Position numbers and translations under genes: made by a program. From Methanobacterium alkalithermotolerans (GTDB taxonomy: Archaea > Methanobacteriota > Methanobacteria > Methanobacteriales > Methanobacteriaceae): a stretch of DNA of 64,000 nt. Each line of letters starts with the position of its first letter. Position 1 is the first letter of the stretch. Below the pieces are notes generated by a model, which made no database searches, was not told the DNA's origin, and was given only the letters and a program-made list of their open reading frames with translations. The stretch is from assembly GCF_018141185.1 (NCBI RefSeq), contig NZ_CP058560.1:434001-498000 (forward strand), given 5' to 3'. Of the stretch, positions 34,217 through 43,136 are shown in pieces.

Positions 34217-36616
34217 CTAAAACCCCACCCGCTCCACATAATCCAGTTCCTGGAATATGATTTTAAATTCACTGCCTCCATTAGTGCGGTACTCCAGGGT
34301 ACCATCCAGTTGATCCACCAGACTATCCACCAGGCGCATACCTAGAGAAGTTTTTATCTGACTTTCAAAGTCAGTTGGAAGGCCCTGTCCATTATCCCGA
34401 ATTATAAGACGATATTTATCCTCCAGAACCTTTAATTCTATATCAATTTTTCCTTTACCCTCGGGAAATGCATGTTTAATACTGTTGGATACCAGTTCGG
34501 TTATCACCAGACCGCAGGGGACTGCAGTTTCAATATTAAACTCCACCGGATCGGTGGAGATATTTAACTCTATATCCTCCTGGCGTTGGTAGGAGTAGAG
34601 CAGATCGGTGGCCAGGCGGTTTATATAATTTTTAAAGTCTATCCGGGAAATATTCCGGGAGAGATAGATACCCTCATGTACCAGGGAAATTGATCTTACT
34701 CTGCTCTGGCTTTCTTTTAAAATATCCCGGGAGAGCTCATCATCCACATTACGGTACTGCAGACTCAGGAGACTGGAAACTATTTGCAGATTATTTTTAA
34801 CCCGATGGTGCACCTCTTTTAGCAGAGTTTCTTTTTCATTTAAAGAAGATTTTAATCTTTCTTCTGCATTTTTACGATCAGTTATATCTGATAAAAGTGC
34901 TAATATGCCCTGAAACTCTTCATCTTTTATTATGGGAGAGGTGGCCATTTGTACATATATTTTCTCCCCATCACCACGGTGCAGGTGCAGGTTATAAACT
35001 GGTTTTAGTTTATCTCTCCAGTTGTCCATATCTTCTATAATCAGGGAAGCTTTATCTTCATCCAGGTAGTTTTTGATATTTTTTTCCAGCTTTTCCCGGG
35101 TACTTAAACCCAGCATTTCCTTTAAACGGGGATTGGAAAAAATAGTATCTCCTGTCTTATTTATAATCCAGATACCTTCCTGGGCAGTTTCCACAATACT
35201 ACGATATTTTTCCTCACTTTCTTTTAAAGCCCTTTGTACTGTTTTTACAGGTGTTATATCGGTGATGGATCCAGTTATGCCCTGGTATTTTCCTGAAGGA
35301 TCGGTGTAGGTGGTGCGGTAAAATATAACATCCCTCATATCACCGTTTTTATCCCTTATCCGGGATTCGAAATTAACCACCCCTCCTTCTTTTTTTAGTT
35401 CCTGGTCCTGCAGGAAATATTCCCGGGCTAATTTCTCACCAAAAACATCTTTGGCAGTTTTTTCCACTAAATCTTCCCTTTTTTTTCCAGTAAGATCCAA
35501 AAAAGCCTGGTTAAATCCTTTATATCGCCCTTCTTTATCCTTGTAGAATATGGGTTGGGGCACCGCATCGATGATATTTTGCAGGAAGTAGTAACTTTTT
35601 TTTAAATCCATCTGTGATTGTAGAGATTCTAGATATAGTCTACGGTTTTCACGGTTGTAAAGGGCTTGCCGGATGAATACCAGTAATAATATTAAAGCCA
35701 GGGAAATTAAAACCACTTCAAAACGTTCATGACTAAAGGTGTGGACCCACAGGGCCAGGATATAGAAAAAAGATATGATAATAAATATAAAAAGGGATTC
35801 CCCATCCAGTGCTTTTTTGACTTTGGGGGTTATGTTAAGTTCCTTGCCCCAGGAGATAACACCGGCAGTGGATAGGCCGGCCAGGGCAAAAAATACATAG
35901 GAAATTATGAAGATGACATCTGGAATACCACCAGAAAGGTACAGGCCATTGATGGTCTGGTAACTGAATATGAAGTCTCCTGCTACCTGCAAGACCAGAG
36001 CAAAAGTTATAAATAGTAAAGGAACATTACCCCGGCTTAATCTACCAAAAGCCAGGCGTAAGATGGCAGTTAAAATTAGCATGTCCAGGGCCACGTACAC
36101 CACCGACAGGAGGATGGCCAAAAAACCAATATTAGGGTCTGTCAGGCTGGGTTCTATTAAGAAAATTTCAGCCAGGGTGAAGGTGACTACCAGTATCAAG
36201 GCCACATCTATCAGGGATATGTATTTTTTTAAGGAGGTTAGTTTCTGGTGGGGTAGAAATATTATTCCCAGTATGAAGCAGGGGTAGGCTGCCAGATAAA
36301 AAATATCAGCCACAGAAAAGAAGGGTTCTATTTGCCATATAAGGCTCATTAAGGCCCAGGTAGTGTCTGCCAGAGTGTAAAATGACAGGGCCAGGGCAAA
36401 AAGTAGCCAGGGCAGGTAATCCTTTTTAGATGCTTTCTTCTTCCAGGCGGCATAAAAAAGACAAATAGCCGCCATTAAACTAAAAACAGGAAAGGTGATA
36501 TCACTAAATAAGGCCCGGGAATCCAGATCCAGAAGTATAGACAGGGTGATATAGGCAGTTAATAAAGCGGTGCTGATAATTAAGGCATTTTTTAGTGAAA
36601 TCTTTTCGGTGGTGAA
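34217..36616 (-). CDS. Membrane PAS-PAS histidine kinase, HisKA_2 type, no normal start codon
   Basis: About 799 residues. The N-terminal 290 residues hold about eight hydrophobic helices, followed by two PAS domains (ESLQSQMDLKKSYYFLQNII onward, and EEKYRSIVETAQEGIWIINK onward), HisKA_2 (LLKEVHHRVKNNLQIVSSLL) and HATPase_c (N-box VITELVSNSIKHAF, G-box DNGQGLP). The first ATG, 36475, leaves out 47 open codons that read as a normal N-terminus and helix (TTEKISLKNALIISTALLTA). The ribosome site GGGGGAAT has TTC at 36616 at four-base spacing, or ATT at 36622 immediately next to it; no NTG except CTG lies between. The 5' end given here is therefore provisional. Confidence 0.8.
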   Translation of the reverse strand, partial: FTTEKISLKNALIISTALLTAYITLSILLDLDSRALFSDITFPVFSLMAAICLFYAAWKKKASKKDYLPWLLFALALSFYTLADTTWALMSLIWQIEPFFSVADIFYLAAYPCFILGIIFLPHQKLTSLKKYISLIDVALILVVTFTLAEIFLIEPSLTDPNIGFLAILLSVVYVALDMLILTAILRLAFGRLSRGNVPLLFITFALVLQVAGDFIFSYQTINGLYLSGGIPDVIFIISYVFFALAGLSTAGVISWGKELNITPKVKKALDGESLFIFIIISFFYILALWVHTFSHERFEVVLISLALILLLVFIRQALYNRENRRLYLESLQSQMDLKKSYYFLQNIIDAVPQPIFYKDKEGRYKGFNQAFLDLTGKKREDLVEKTAKDVFGEKLAREYFLQDQELKKEGGVVNFESRIRDKNGDMRDVIFYRTTYTDPSGKYQGITGSITDITPVKTVQRALKESEEKYRSIVETAQEGIWIINKTGDTIFSNPRLKEMLGLSTREKLEKNIKNYLDEDKASLIIEDMDNWRDKLKPVYNLHLHRGDGEKIYVQMATSPIIKDEEFQGILALLSDITDRKNAEERLKSSLNEKETLLKEVHHRVKNNLQIVSSLLSLQYRNVDDELSRDILKESQSRVRSISLVHEGIYLSRNISRIDFKNYINRLATDLLYSYQRQEDIELNISTDPVEFNIETAVPCGLVITELVSNSIKHAFPEGKGKIDIELKVLEDKYRLIIRDNGQGLPTDFESQIKTSLGMRLVDSLVDQLDGTLEYRTNGGSEFKIIFQELDYVERVGF

Positions 36617-36640
36617 TTTAATTCCCCCATTTTTTTAAAT

Positions 36641-37657
36641 TTAAATCAGGTTACGGGCAAAGACCAGCATTAATAGGGCAAAAAGTATAACACCCCAGGC
36701 TATTAAGGCCCCATAGGTATATTTACGTGCTGATTTAGCTTCTTCTTTATCCAGGGGTTTTATTTTTTGCACCCAGAAGGTGAGTACCGCGGCAAAGTTC
36801 ACCCCCACCAGGTTGGTGATAAATAGTAATCCTGCTCCCCCGGCCAGGTCATAGTAACCTGCCCCGGCTAAAAGGCCCACTATAACCAGGGGAGGTAAAA
36901 GGGCCACTGAAATCATCACCCCAATTAATATGGAGGATAATGCGGTGGTAAAAGCCAGTGAGCCGGCTACTCCTGAAGCGAAGGCTAGAACCACGCTTCC
37001 CATGGCTAAATCACTTCTTATGGATATGGAAGGAACAGTAGGATCCACCGGAACCATTAACCCTATTATAAAGGCTATTATAAATCCAATAAATATTCCC
37101 AGGGCATTGAAGTATATGGATTTTCGGGCCAGGTCCTTATCTGATAGTACGGTGGAAAGGGCAAAGCCCACATTAGGGCTGAGCATAGGGGCGATGATCA
37201 TGGCCCCAATTATAACCGCCACATTATCTTTTAGGGCCCCGATGGCGGCTACCAGAGAGGCTAGTATCATGAGTACACTGAAAATAAGGGGTGAGTCCAT
37301 TAGCTGGGATATGGAGGAGTAGAGTTCTTCCCGGCTAACTCTTTCCACTTTCTTTTCATCTTCAATTTCCTCAGCCATTTCTTCAGCAGGATTGTTATTA
37401 GAATTAACACGGGGTAAGGTGGCTTTTACATTAATAATAAATATTCTAAATCCTTCCAGGCCCCCAAAGGCATCTTCTATTTTATCCAGCAGTGATTCGG
37501 TTTCAATAGCCGGTAAGAGTACCCGCACCAGGATTAATTCCTCAGTTAAACCAACTTCCCAGTAGCCCAGGATTTCGTGATCTTCCAGCAGGCTATTAAG
37601 CTGGGGTAAGTTCACCTCAGATGAGGGTAGTATGATTTCCATTAAACGCAGCACCAT
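36641..37657 (-). CDS. DUF389 (TIGR00341) family membrane protein
   Basis: A 338-residue protein. Residues 1-110 form a soluble domain (MEIILPSSEVNLPQ onward). From residue 130, six or so helices carry the DUF389 signature: LVAAIGALKDNVAVIIGAMI, IAPMLSPNVGFALS and FTTALSSILIGVMISVALLP. The function is not established; a transport role is often assumed. GAGGTTAT precedes the ATG. It ends about 25 bases before the apparent kinase start, so the two may be one transcript. Confidence 0.87.
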   Translation of the reverse strand: MVLRLMEIILPSSEVNLPQLNSLLEDHEILGYWEVGLTEELILVRVLLPAIETESLLDKIEDAFGGLEGFRIFIINVKATLPRVNSNNNPAEEMAEEIEDEKKVERVSREELYSSISQLMDSPLIFSVLMILASLVAAIGALKDNVAVIIGAMIIAPMLSPNVGFALSTVLSDKDLARKSIYFNALGIFIGFIIAFIIGLMVPVDPTVPSISIRSDLAMGSVVLAFASGVAGSLAFTTALSSILIGVMISVALLPPLVIVGLLAGAGYYDLAGGAGLLFITNLVGVNFAAVLTFWVQKIKPLDKEEAKSARKYTYGALIAWGVILFALLMLVFARNLI

Positions 37658-37851
37658 TTAAAGATAACCTCTGTGCTTTTATATTATAAAATTACGGGAG
37701 GTAATAGCATTTCTACTAAGGGAATCTCTTAGTAATATATAGTTAATAATTGTATTATAATTTTTTCCTATAGATAAAAATAGTAATATTAGAAAATTAT
37801 TTATTAAAATGTTGATCTTGAATTCTTTTTAATAATAATAAAAGAATTATA

Positions 37852-39144
37852 TCAGGTTAGTTGAGTTTTCAGGTGATTGGAATCCTTTAAATCTTTGGTA
37901 AATACCTGTTTTATTACTCCATGCAGATTGTTTATATAAAACTGCAGTATCTCATCTCTTTCCTGTACGGCTTCCATCAGGGATCTTTCCACTCCTTTAC
38001 GGGAGTTTATATCCATGACAATACCAATATATCCTACCTGTTCTCCATGGGCATCATTAACCATATTAAAAGAAATTAAAGTCCAGGTGGGTTTTTTATT
38101 TTTCGGGGTAAAGCCCAGTTCCACCGAACCCCGGAATCCATCTTTAACATTTTTTAGATAGTTAATGGCTTTTTGCTGTTGAGAAGAATCTAAAAAATCG
38201 AAGAAGTTGGTGCCTCTTATTTTTTTTAATTTAAATCCTAAAAGCTGGGCAAAGTGAGGGTTAATGTATTCCATTTTTCCCGTAAGGTCCATGAAAATCA
38301 CCCCGGTGCGGGCCATTTCCACCAGGGAGCGGTAATTTTCTTCACTTTTTTTAAGCTCCCTTTCCATTAGCTTTCTCTGGGTGATATCCCTTACCACTGA
38401 TAGTACTCCTATTTTTTGATCTTTTTCATTTTTAAGAACACTTAGAGTGGATTCTACTATCAATTCCTTTCCTTCCCGGGTGCGGTGTTTGTTTTCACCC
38501 CTCCAGGTACCTTTAGTTTCCAGAGATTTTTGAGCATCTTTTTCATCTTCCGGGTGGATCCACTGGTATTCATTCACCTCATTTAAGTCCTCTCCCAGGG
38601 CATCCTGGAAATTAACACCATATAATTCTTCAGCACCTTTATTCCAGTAAATTATCTGGTTATCATTATCTGCTGCCACCACCGCATCATGTACCTGGGA
38701 AAGGGCCATGGCCTGGAAGCGGATAAGTTCATTTTGTTCTTTAATTAGAGAAATATCAGTAACATGGGTATCAAAATAAAGAGGTTGTCCCTTATCATCC
38801 CTTATGAGGCGAGCCAACACTTCGGCCCAGATTATAGCCCCATCATGATGGATGTATCTTTTTTGCAGTTTGTAATGGTCTTTTTTACCTTCCAGTATCT
38901 CCTGGAACCATTGTTTATTTTTTGGAAGGTCATCAGGATGGGTGATGTCCCTATAGGTTTTCTGGGTTAGTTCTTGGGGAGTATAACCTAACATCCGGGA
39001 AAAAGCCTGGTTTACAATGACGTAATAACCATTCAAATCCAGTAAACACATACCAATTGGTGCATTTTCAAAGGCCAGTTTAAATTTTTCTTCTAAAGGA
39101 TTATTCAGATAGTCACTATCATCTTGTGTTAAATCCAGGCCCAT
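37852..39144 (-). CDS. PAS-only sensor protein (three PAS domains)
   Basis: A 430-residue soluble protein with three PAS/PAC units: about 22-135 (AFENAPIGMCLLDLNGYYVI), 140-258 (QVHDAVVAADNDNQIIYWNK) and 265-385 (VEMARTGVIFMDLTGKMEYI). After the last PAS there is only a short helix, with no HisKA or ATPase domain. It could be a kinase that lost its catalytic part, or a true adaptor working with the neighbouring kinases. The frame ends cleanly at LKTQLT and no kinase-like sequence is seen beyond the stop. AGGAGAAT precedes the ATG. Confidence 0.88.
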   Translation of the reverse strand: MGLDLTQDDSDYLNNPLEEKFKLAFENAPIGMCLLDLNGYYVIVNQAFSRMLGYTPQELTQKTYRDITHPDDLPKNKQWFQEILEGKKDHYKLQKRYIHHDGAIIWAEVLARLIRDDKGQPLYFDTHVTDISLIKEQNELIRFQAMALSQVHDAVVAADNDNQIIYWNKGAEELYGVNFQDALGEDLNEVNEYQWIHPEDEKDAQKSLETKGTWRGENKHRTREGKELIVESTLSVLKNEKDQKIGVLSVVRDITQRKLMERELKKSEENYRSLVEMARTGVIFMDLTGKMEYINPHFAQLLGFKLKKIRGTNFFDFLDSSQQQKAINYLKNVKDGFRGSVELGFTPKNKKPTWTLISFNMVNDAHGEQVGYIGIVMDINSRKGVERSLMEAVQERDEILQFYINNLHGVIKQVFTKDLKDSNHLKTQLT

Positions 39145-39225
39145 ATTTTATTCTCCTATACTTTAATCACCTTAATTCTACCTCTATCAGGTTATATAAA
39201 TGATTAATACATCTTTTTCGTATTC

Positions 39226-39531
39226 TCATTTAATATCCTGAAGATTTGCCCCTGATCCCCCATTTAAAATATCCCTTAAAGTACCATTAATCCTGTAATT
39301 TATCCTAAAAAACCCATTTTTTCCTCCAATTTTACCAGTTAATTTAATTAACAGGATATGTAAATGAATCTTCTTTGAAAATACATTATTTATACCTGCT
39401 TTAAAATATTTGCCTTTTTTTAGTATTACTAAAAAAGGGTTATTATCATCATATTGAAATTTTTTTTGCCTGCTAATAAAATTTTCTATTTGATGTTCAT
39501 GGTAATTTAAGTCCGAATGCCTTAAAATCAA
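39226..39531 (-). other. Doubtful open frame of 101 codons
   Basis: The frame begins with TTG, has no ribosome site, and gives a basic protein (VILKKGKYFKAGINNVFSKK) that matches nothing I know. It may be a chance frame or a decayed gene. The surrounding 39145-39604 is AT-rich with no other signal. Confidence 0.25.
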
Positions 39532-39604
39532 AAAAAAGTACTAAAGTAGAAATTAACTAAAAAAATTGTTATTGGATTTTCTATAAATCATTTAAAAAAA
39601 AAAA

Positions 39605-39680
39605 GGAACAGCTGCTTAATGCCACAGGCAATATTGTCCTCTTAGAACCATATTTTTCCAGGACTATAATATTTTGTTCC
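39605..39680. ncRNA. Candidate structured RNA element
   Basis: Three pairs nest in order: GGAACA at 39605 with TGTTCC ending 39680, AATATT near 39630 with AATATT near 39668, and TCCT at 39637 with AGGA at 39660. It lies upstream of the small zinc-ribbon gene. The pairing is good but short, so this is only a candidate. Confidence 0.3.
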
Positions 39681-39772
39681 TAATAAACTTAAACTATATA
39701 TTACTTTCTTTTAAAATCTCTTACTATAATTATTCTATTAAGTATGAAAATAATGATTAGGAAGTGATTAAT

Positions 39773-39892
39773 CTGATTAAAATTGTGGATTGTCCTCATT
39801 GTGGATTCCGAGGTTATAGCGAGATATATCAATCATTCCATGAACTCTACTGGGAATGTATGGATTGTGGAAAGCGTGTTTTTTATGATTAG
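39773..39892 (+). CDS. Small zinc-ribbon protein, 39-residue, unusual start
   Basis: The frame reads IKIVDCPHCGFRGYSEIYQS and ends MDCGKRVFYD. Two CxxC pairs (CPHC and CMDC) about 25 residues apart form a zinc ribbon. The ribosome site GGAAGTGAT places the start at CTG (39773), four bases away; an in-frame GTG at 39764 lies inside the ribosome site and would add three residues. Small ribbons of this sort are common in archaea and may bind nucleic acid. It lies just before a convergent phospholipase-like gene. Confidence 0.65.
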   Translation: MIKIVDCPHCGFRGYSEIYQSFHELYWECMDCGKRVFYD

Positions 39893-39930
39893 ATTTAATA
39901 AAAATTAGTGGGTAGCAGGAGTAAAGTAGT

Positions 39931-40524
39931 TTATATTCCTTCCAGACTCCTTTTTATTTCACTATAAGCAATTGAGGAGGCATTATCAAGATCTCTTTGT
40001 GTTATTTCTGGGTTTCTGCTTAATATCCAGGTTCTCCAGCTTACTTCACCCTGAATAAATCCCTGGGAAAGACTGATTAATAATCCATCAGGGATGTATT
40101 CTAGCTGGGGTTTTAGTAAAAGGGCCTGTTCTTCATATTCATTATGATTTTTCTGGTTATAGGCATTTATTCTATGAAAAGCAGATAAAGAATCAGTTAT
40201 ATAGTGGCTGGCTACACCCAAATTGTAACTGGCCCGGTAATAATCTCCCTGCTGGTAGTAACGGACCCCCTGGTGCAGATGCAACCGGGCTTTAATATAA
40301 CTAAAAGGATAGATATGGAATAAATAATCTTTGAAAACAAAATCCGGGGCTACTGCTCCAGATCTAAAAGCTTCCTGGTTTAAATTAGTGCTTATATTTT
40401 CTGGAAGGTTATAATAGAGCTCATCAGCTATCTGTTCATGTGTCGGGCCATACCAGGCCCGGGCCGGGGCTAAAAGCACCATGAACATTAAGTAAAAAAA
40501 TAATATTTTCCCCCCCACCGACAT
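39931..40524 (-). CDS. Secreted zinc-dependent phospholipase C-like protein
   Basis: About 197 residues with a signal peptide (GKILFFYLMFMVLLAPARA) followed by WYGPTHEQIADELYYNLPEN. This is the exposed N-terminal Trp-plus-His arrangement of zinc-dependent phospholipase C/S1-P1 nuclease-like proteins. Further His/Asp ligands are seen in AVAPDFVFKDYLFHIYPF and ASHYITDSLSAFHRI. It would act outside the cell membrane on a lipid or nucleotide ester. The start at 40524 is selected by AGGTTGAT four bases before it; two upstream ATGs are inside the ribosome site. Confidence 0.8.
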   Translation of the reverse strand: MSVGGKILFFYLMFMVLLAPARAWYGPTHEQIADELYYNLPENISTNLNQEAFRSGAVAPDFVFKDYLFHIYPFSYIKARLHLHQGVRYYQQGDYYRASYNLGVASHYITDSLSAFHRINAYNQKNHNEYEEQALLLKPQLEYIPDGLLISLSQGFIQGEVSWRTWILSRNPEITQRDLDNASSIAYSEIKRSLEGI

Positions 40525-40794
40525 AATCATCAACCTAATTTTTAGAATCCCGTACTATTATAATTTGACCTTAATAGGGGGATAAAAGATGAAACTCATT
40601 TTTAGTAAAAATCTTTAACCTGAAGAAATAAGGGTAATAAAAAAAACAGGTATCGCATTATAATCCATTAAACTATAAAGTAGCTTTTAGTCATTTAATT
40701 CCTTTTTAAGTGATTTTAATTAATATTTGAATATATTTTTTTCTAAAAAGGATAGTTATTTATTATAATATCCACAAATGTAATTGACGGGGAT

Positions 40795-42876
40795 ATGTTG
40801 GAAGCAATTCCTGATTATCCAGATTGGATTGATTTGGATAATGTAAACTATTTTTCAAATATAGAAAGTTATTCTAAGAATAATAAGGATAAATTGTGTG
40901 TTAGCTGCGTTCTGGAAGAGTATTTTCCTATTTCCATGAAGCACGTTACTTTTTTGATACCGGCCTATAATGAAGAACAATCCATTGGTTCTTTGCTGGA
41001 GGAAATATACAACTACAAAAGGCCTCAGGTACTGGTGGTGGATAACAACTCCCAGGATGGTACAGCAGATATCGTTAAAAAATCTGGTGCTCGACTTATA
41101 AGTGAAAAAGAGCAGGGAAAAGGTCATGCTATACGAAAGGGATTTGAAAATATCCAGTCTGATTTTGTGATTATGCTGGATGCTGATAATACCTATGATC
41201 CTCAGGAAGCACAGAAATTACTACAGCCACTGCTCCAGGGGGAAGCAGATGTGGTTATGGGCTGTCGGCTCAACCAGAATATGGAAGAAGGTTCAGTTAC
41301 CCGTTTTAATTTGATAGGTAACCGTATTTTAAGTAAAGTGGCCACTGTACTTTTCTCCAGAGTGAGTGATGTGTGCACCGGATACTGGGCTTTCAAAAAA
41401 GAGGTGATTGACTACCTCCTGAAAGAGGGCATTGATTCTCCAGGATTTGACCTGGAAGTGGAGATGTTTTCTAAAATAGCCCGGGCGGGTTACACCATAA
41501 AAGAAGTACCCATTCACTACAAAAAACGGATGGATGATCCTAAATTAAATTCCGTGGTAGATGGTGCATTGATTTTCCGGAGAATGGTATTTTATTATAT
41601 TAAAGATCTGGCAAACCGTTTTTTAACCAGTTATGATAACCAGCACCATAGTAAACCCCGAATATCCATTATTGGTTCCCGGGGTGTGCCAGCCCGCTAT
41701 GGTGGATTTGAAACCTTTGCCCAGGGTCTGAGCACCCGCCTGGTAAAGGAAGACCATGAAGTGATAGTAAGCTGTGAGTACCAGAACCCGGAAAAAAGGC
41801 CTGAGGAGTTCCAGGGAGTGAAGTTAAATTACTTCCCCTTGAAGCCTCCCCAAAATTATCTGCTCCGGAAGTTCTATGAAAACCTGTCTGATATTTATTT
41901 TTTATTCCAGCTTAGCCGGCAAAGTGACCTCATCTACTTTTTAGGTATAGAGGTGGGTATGTTTTTATTCTTACCCCTACTTCTAAACCGGAACTTGACC
42001 CTGCTGGTTAATATTGACGGGGTGATGTGGGAGCGGGATAAGTTTAACTGGCTGGAAAAAAAGCTTTTAAAGATTAATCATGATCTGGCCACAGTATTTG
42101 CCCATGGTCTGGTGGCGGATTCCCGGGAGATGATAAACTATATTCATCCCCGCTATCAGGATAAAGCCGTCTATATTTCCTATGGAGTGGATTTACCAGA
42201 AAAAGTACCCTGGAGTGAAAAATCACTGGATAAATTAAAGTACCCGGGGGACGTTTCCCTTAAAAAAGGAGAGTATTTTTTGATTGTGGCCCGTTTAGAA
42301 CCAGAAAATAATATACATACCATGATTGATGCTTACCTCCAATCAGAAGTGGATGAGCCCCTGGTGGTGGTGGGAGACTTCACCAGCCAGGAATATAAAG
42401 AGGAACTTCAGGATTTAATTGGCCCTGATGATTCATCACTGATATTTCTAGGATCAGTTTATGACCAGGAATTACTTAACATGCTGCGGCAAAATTGTAA
42501 GGCCTATGTCCATGGTCACTCTGTAGGGGGAACCAATCCTTCCTTACTGGAGGCAGCAGCCAGTGAAAATATTATCCTGGCCCATGATAATCCCTTTAAT
42601 AAGGAAGTATGTCAGAAATTTGCCCTGTATTTCCAGGATTCTCTCCAGTTAAAGGGTCACCTGGAAAAAATCAGTCAAAAAGAAGAAAGTTTTATGGATT
42701 TATCCCAGGGGGTGTGTGCCTCTATGGAGAGTAATTATTCCTGGGATAAAATAGCCCTGGATTATGATAACCTGTTTATCAAAGAACTTCGTGAACGGAA
42801 TAATTACATAACCCACAGGAAAACCATAAATTCCTTTATCCATAAGACATCACTGGAGAGTATGCGGGCTAAATAG
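40795..42876 (+). CDS. Fusion of GT2 (DPM1-like) and DUF1972-type GT4 glycosyltransferases
   Basis: A 693-residue two-enzyme protein. Residues 45-265 are a GT2 domain like dolichyl-phosphate mannose synthase: FLIPAYNEEQSIGSLL, VVDNNSQDGTADIV and the DxD metal site LDADNTYDPQEA. Residues 285-670 are a GT-B enzyme of the DUF1972 group: ISIIGSRGVPARYGGFETFA, with donor motif HSVGGTNPSLLEA. The two activities may make a polyprenyl-phosphate sugar and then use it or extend a glycan. ATG at 40795 touches GGGGAT; TTG at 40798 has better spacing. It heads the second glycan locus; the end of its paralogue is at 2-478. Confidence 0.88.
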   Translation: MLEAIPDYPDWIDLDNVNYFSNIESYSKNNKDKLCVSCVLEEYFPISMKHVTFLIPAYNEEQSIGSLLEEIYNYKRPQVLVVDNNSQDGTADIVKKSGARLISEKEQGKGHAIRKGFENIQSDFVIMLDADNTYDPQEAQKLLQPLLQGEADVVMGCRLNQNMEEGSVTRFNLIGNRILSKVATVLFSRVSDVCTGYWAFKKEVIDYLLKEGIDSPGFDLEVEMFSKIARAGYTIKEVPIHYKKRMDDPKLNSVVDGALIFRRMVFYYIKDLANRFLTSYDNQHHSKPRISIIGSRGVPARYGGFETFAQGLSTRLVKEDHEVIVSCEYQNPEKRPEEFQGVKLNYFPLKPPQNYLLRKFYENLSDIYFLFQLSRQSDLIYFLGIEVGMFLFLPLLLNRNLTLLVNIDGVMWERDKFNWLEKKLLKINHDLATVFAHGLVADSREMINYIHPRYQDKAVYISYGVDLPEKVPWSEKSLDKLKYPGDVSLKKGEYFLIVARLEPENNIHTMIDAYLQSEVDEPLVVVGDFTSQEYKEELQDLIGPDDSSLIFLGSVYDQELLNMLRQNCKAYVHGHSVGGTNPSLLEAAASENIILAHDNPFNKEVCQKFALYFQDSLQLKGHLEKISQKEESFMDLSQGVCASMESNYSWDKIALDYDNLFIKELRERNNYITHRKTINSFIHKTSLESMRAK

Positions 42877-43023
42877 GTAAATAATAAAATTTAGTTGAAT
42901 ATGAAGGTAAAATGAAATTTATAAGTTTTTTAAAAAAAGGAGATGGAAAATGATTTATTTTTAGAAATTAGGGGGAAGTATTTAGTTAGTTAATTATTAC
43001 TGATTTTATAAATCGGTAAAAAG

Positions 43024-43106
43024 GAGAATAAGGGCCCCTGTCTATTTGCAGGAGTGATTGATTCGACCAGCACCTCCTTTACCTAAAGTTTAGGGGTCCT
43101 ATTCTC
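43024..43106 (+). promoter_or_regulatory. Structured RNA leader upstream of glycosyltransferase gene
   Basis: GAGAATA at 43024-43030 pairs with TATTCTC at 43100-43106, continuing through GGGCCCCT and AGGGGTCC, for about 15 base pairs with one bulge and one G-U. Inside, AGGAGTG at 43050-43056 pairs with CACCTCCT at 43071-43078 around a 14-base loop. CACCTCCT equals the anti-Shine-Dalgarno end of 16S rRNA, so it could also pair with the GGGGGGAT ribosome site at 43125-43132. The position, directly before the start of the next gene, suggests a regulatory leader. The rest of 42877-43023 is AT-rich without a gene. Confidence 0.5.
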
Positions 43107-43136
43107 TGAAATTTAATGATTAACGGGGGGATAATC

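Noticed and set aside
39226..39531. A confident protein-coding gene
   Set aside because: TTG start, no ribosome site and no recognisable domain; kept only as doubtful.
43040..43085. tRNA (a TTCGA sequence inside a stem-loop)
   Set aside because: No seven-pair acceptor stem, no anticodon arm and no CCA-adjacent geometry.
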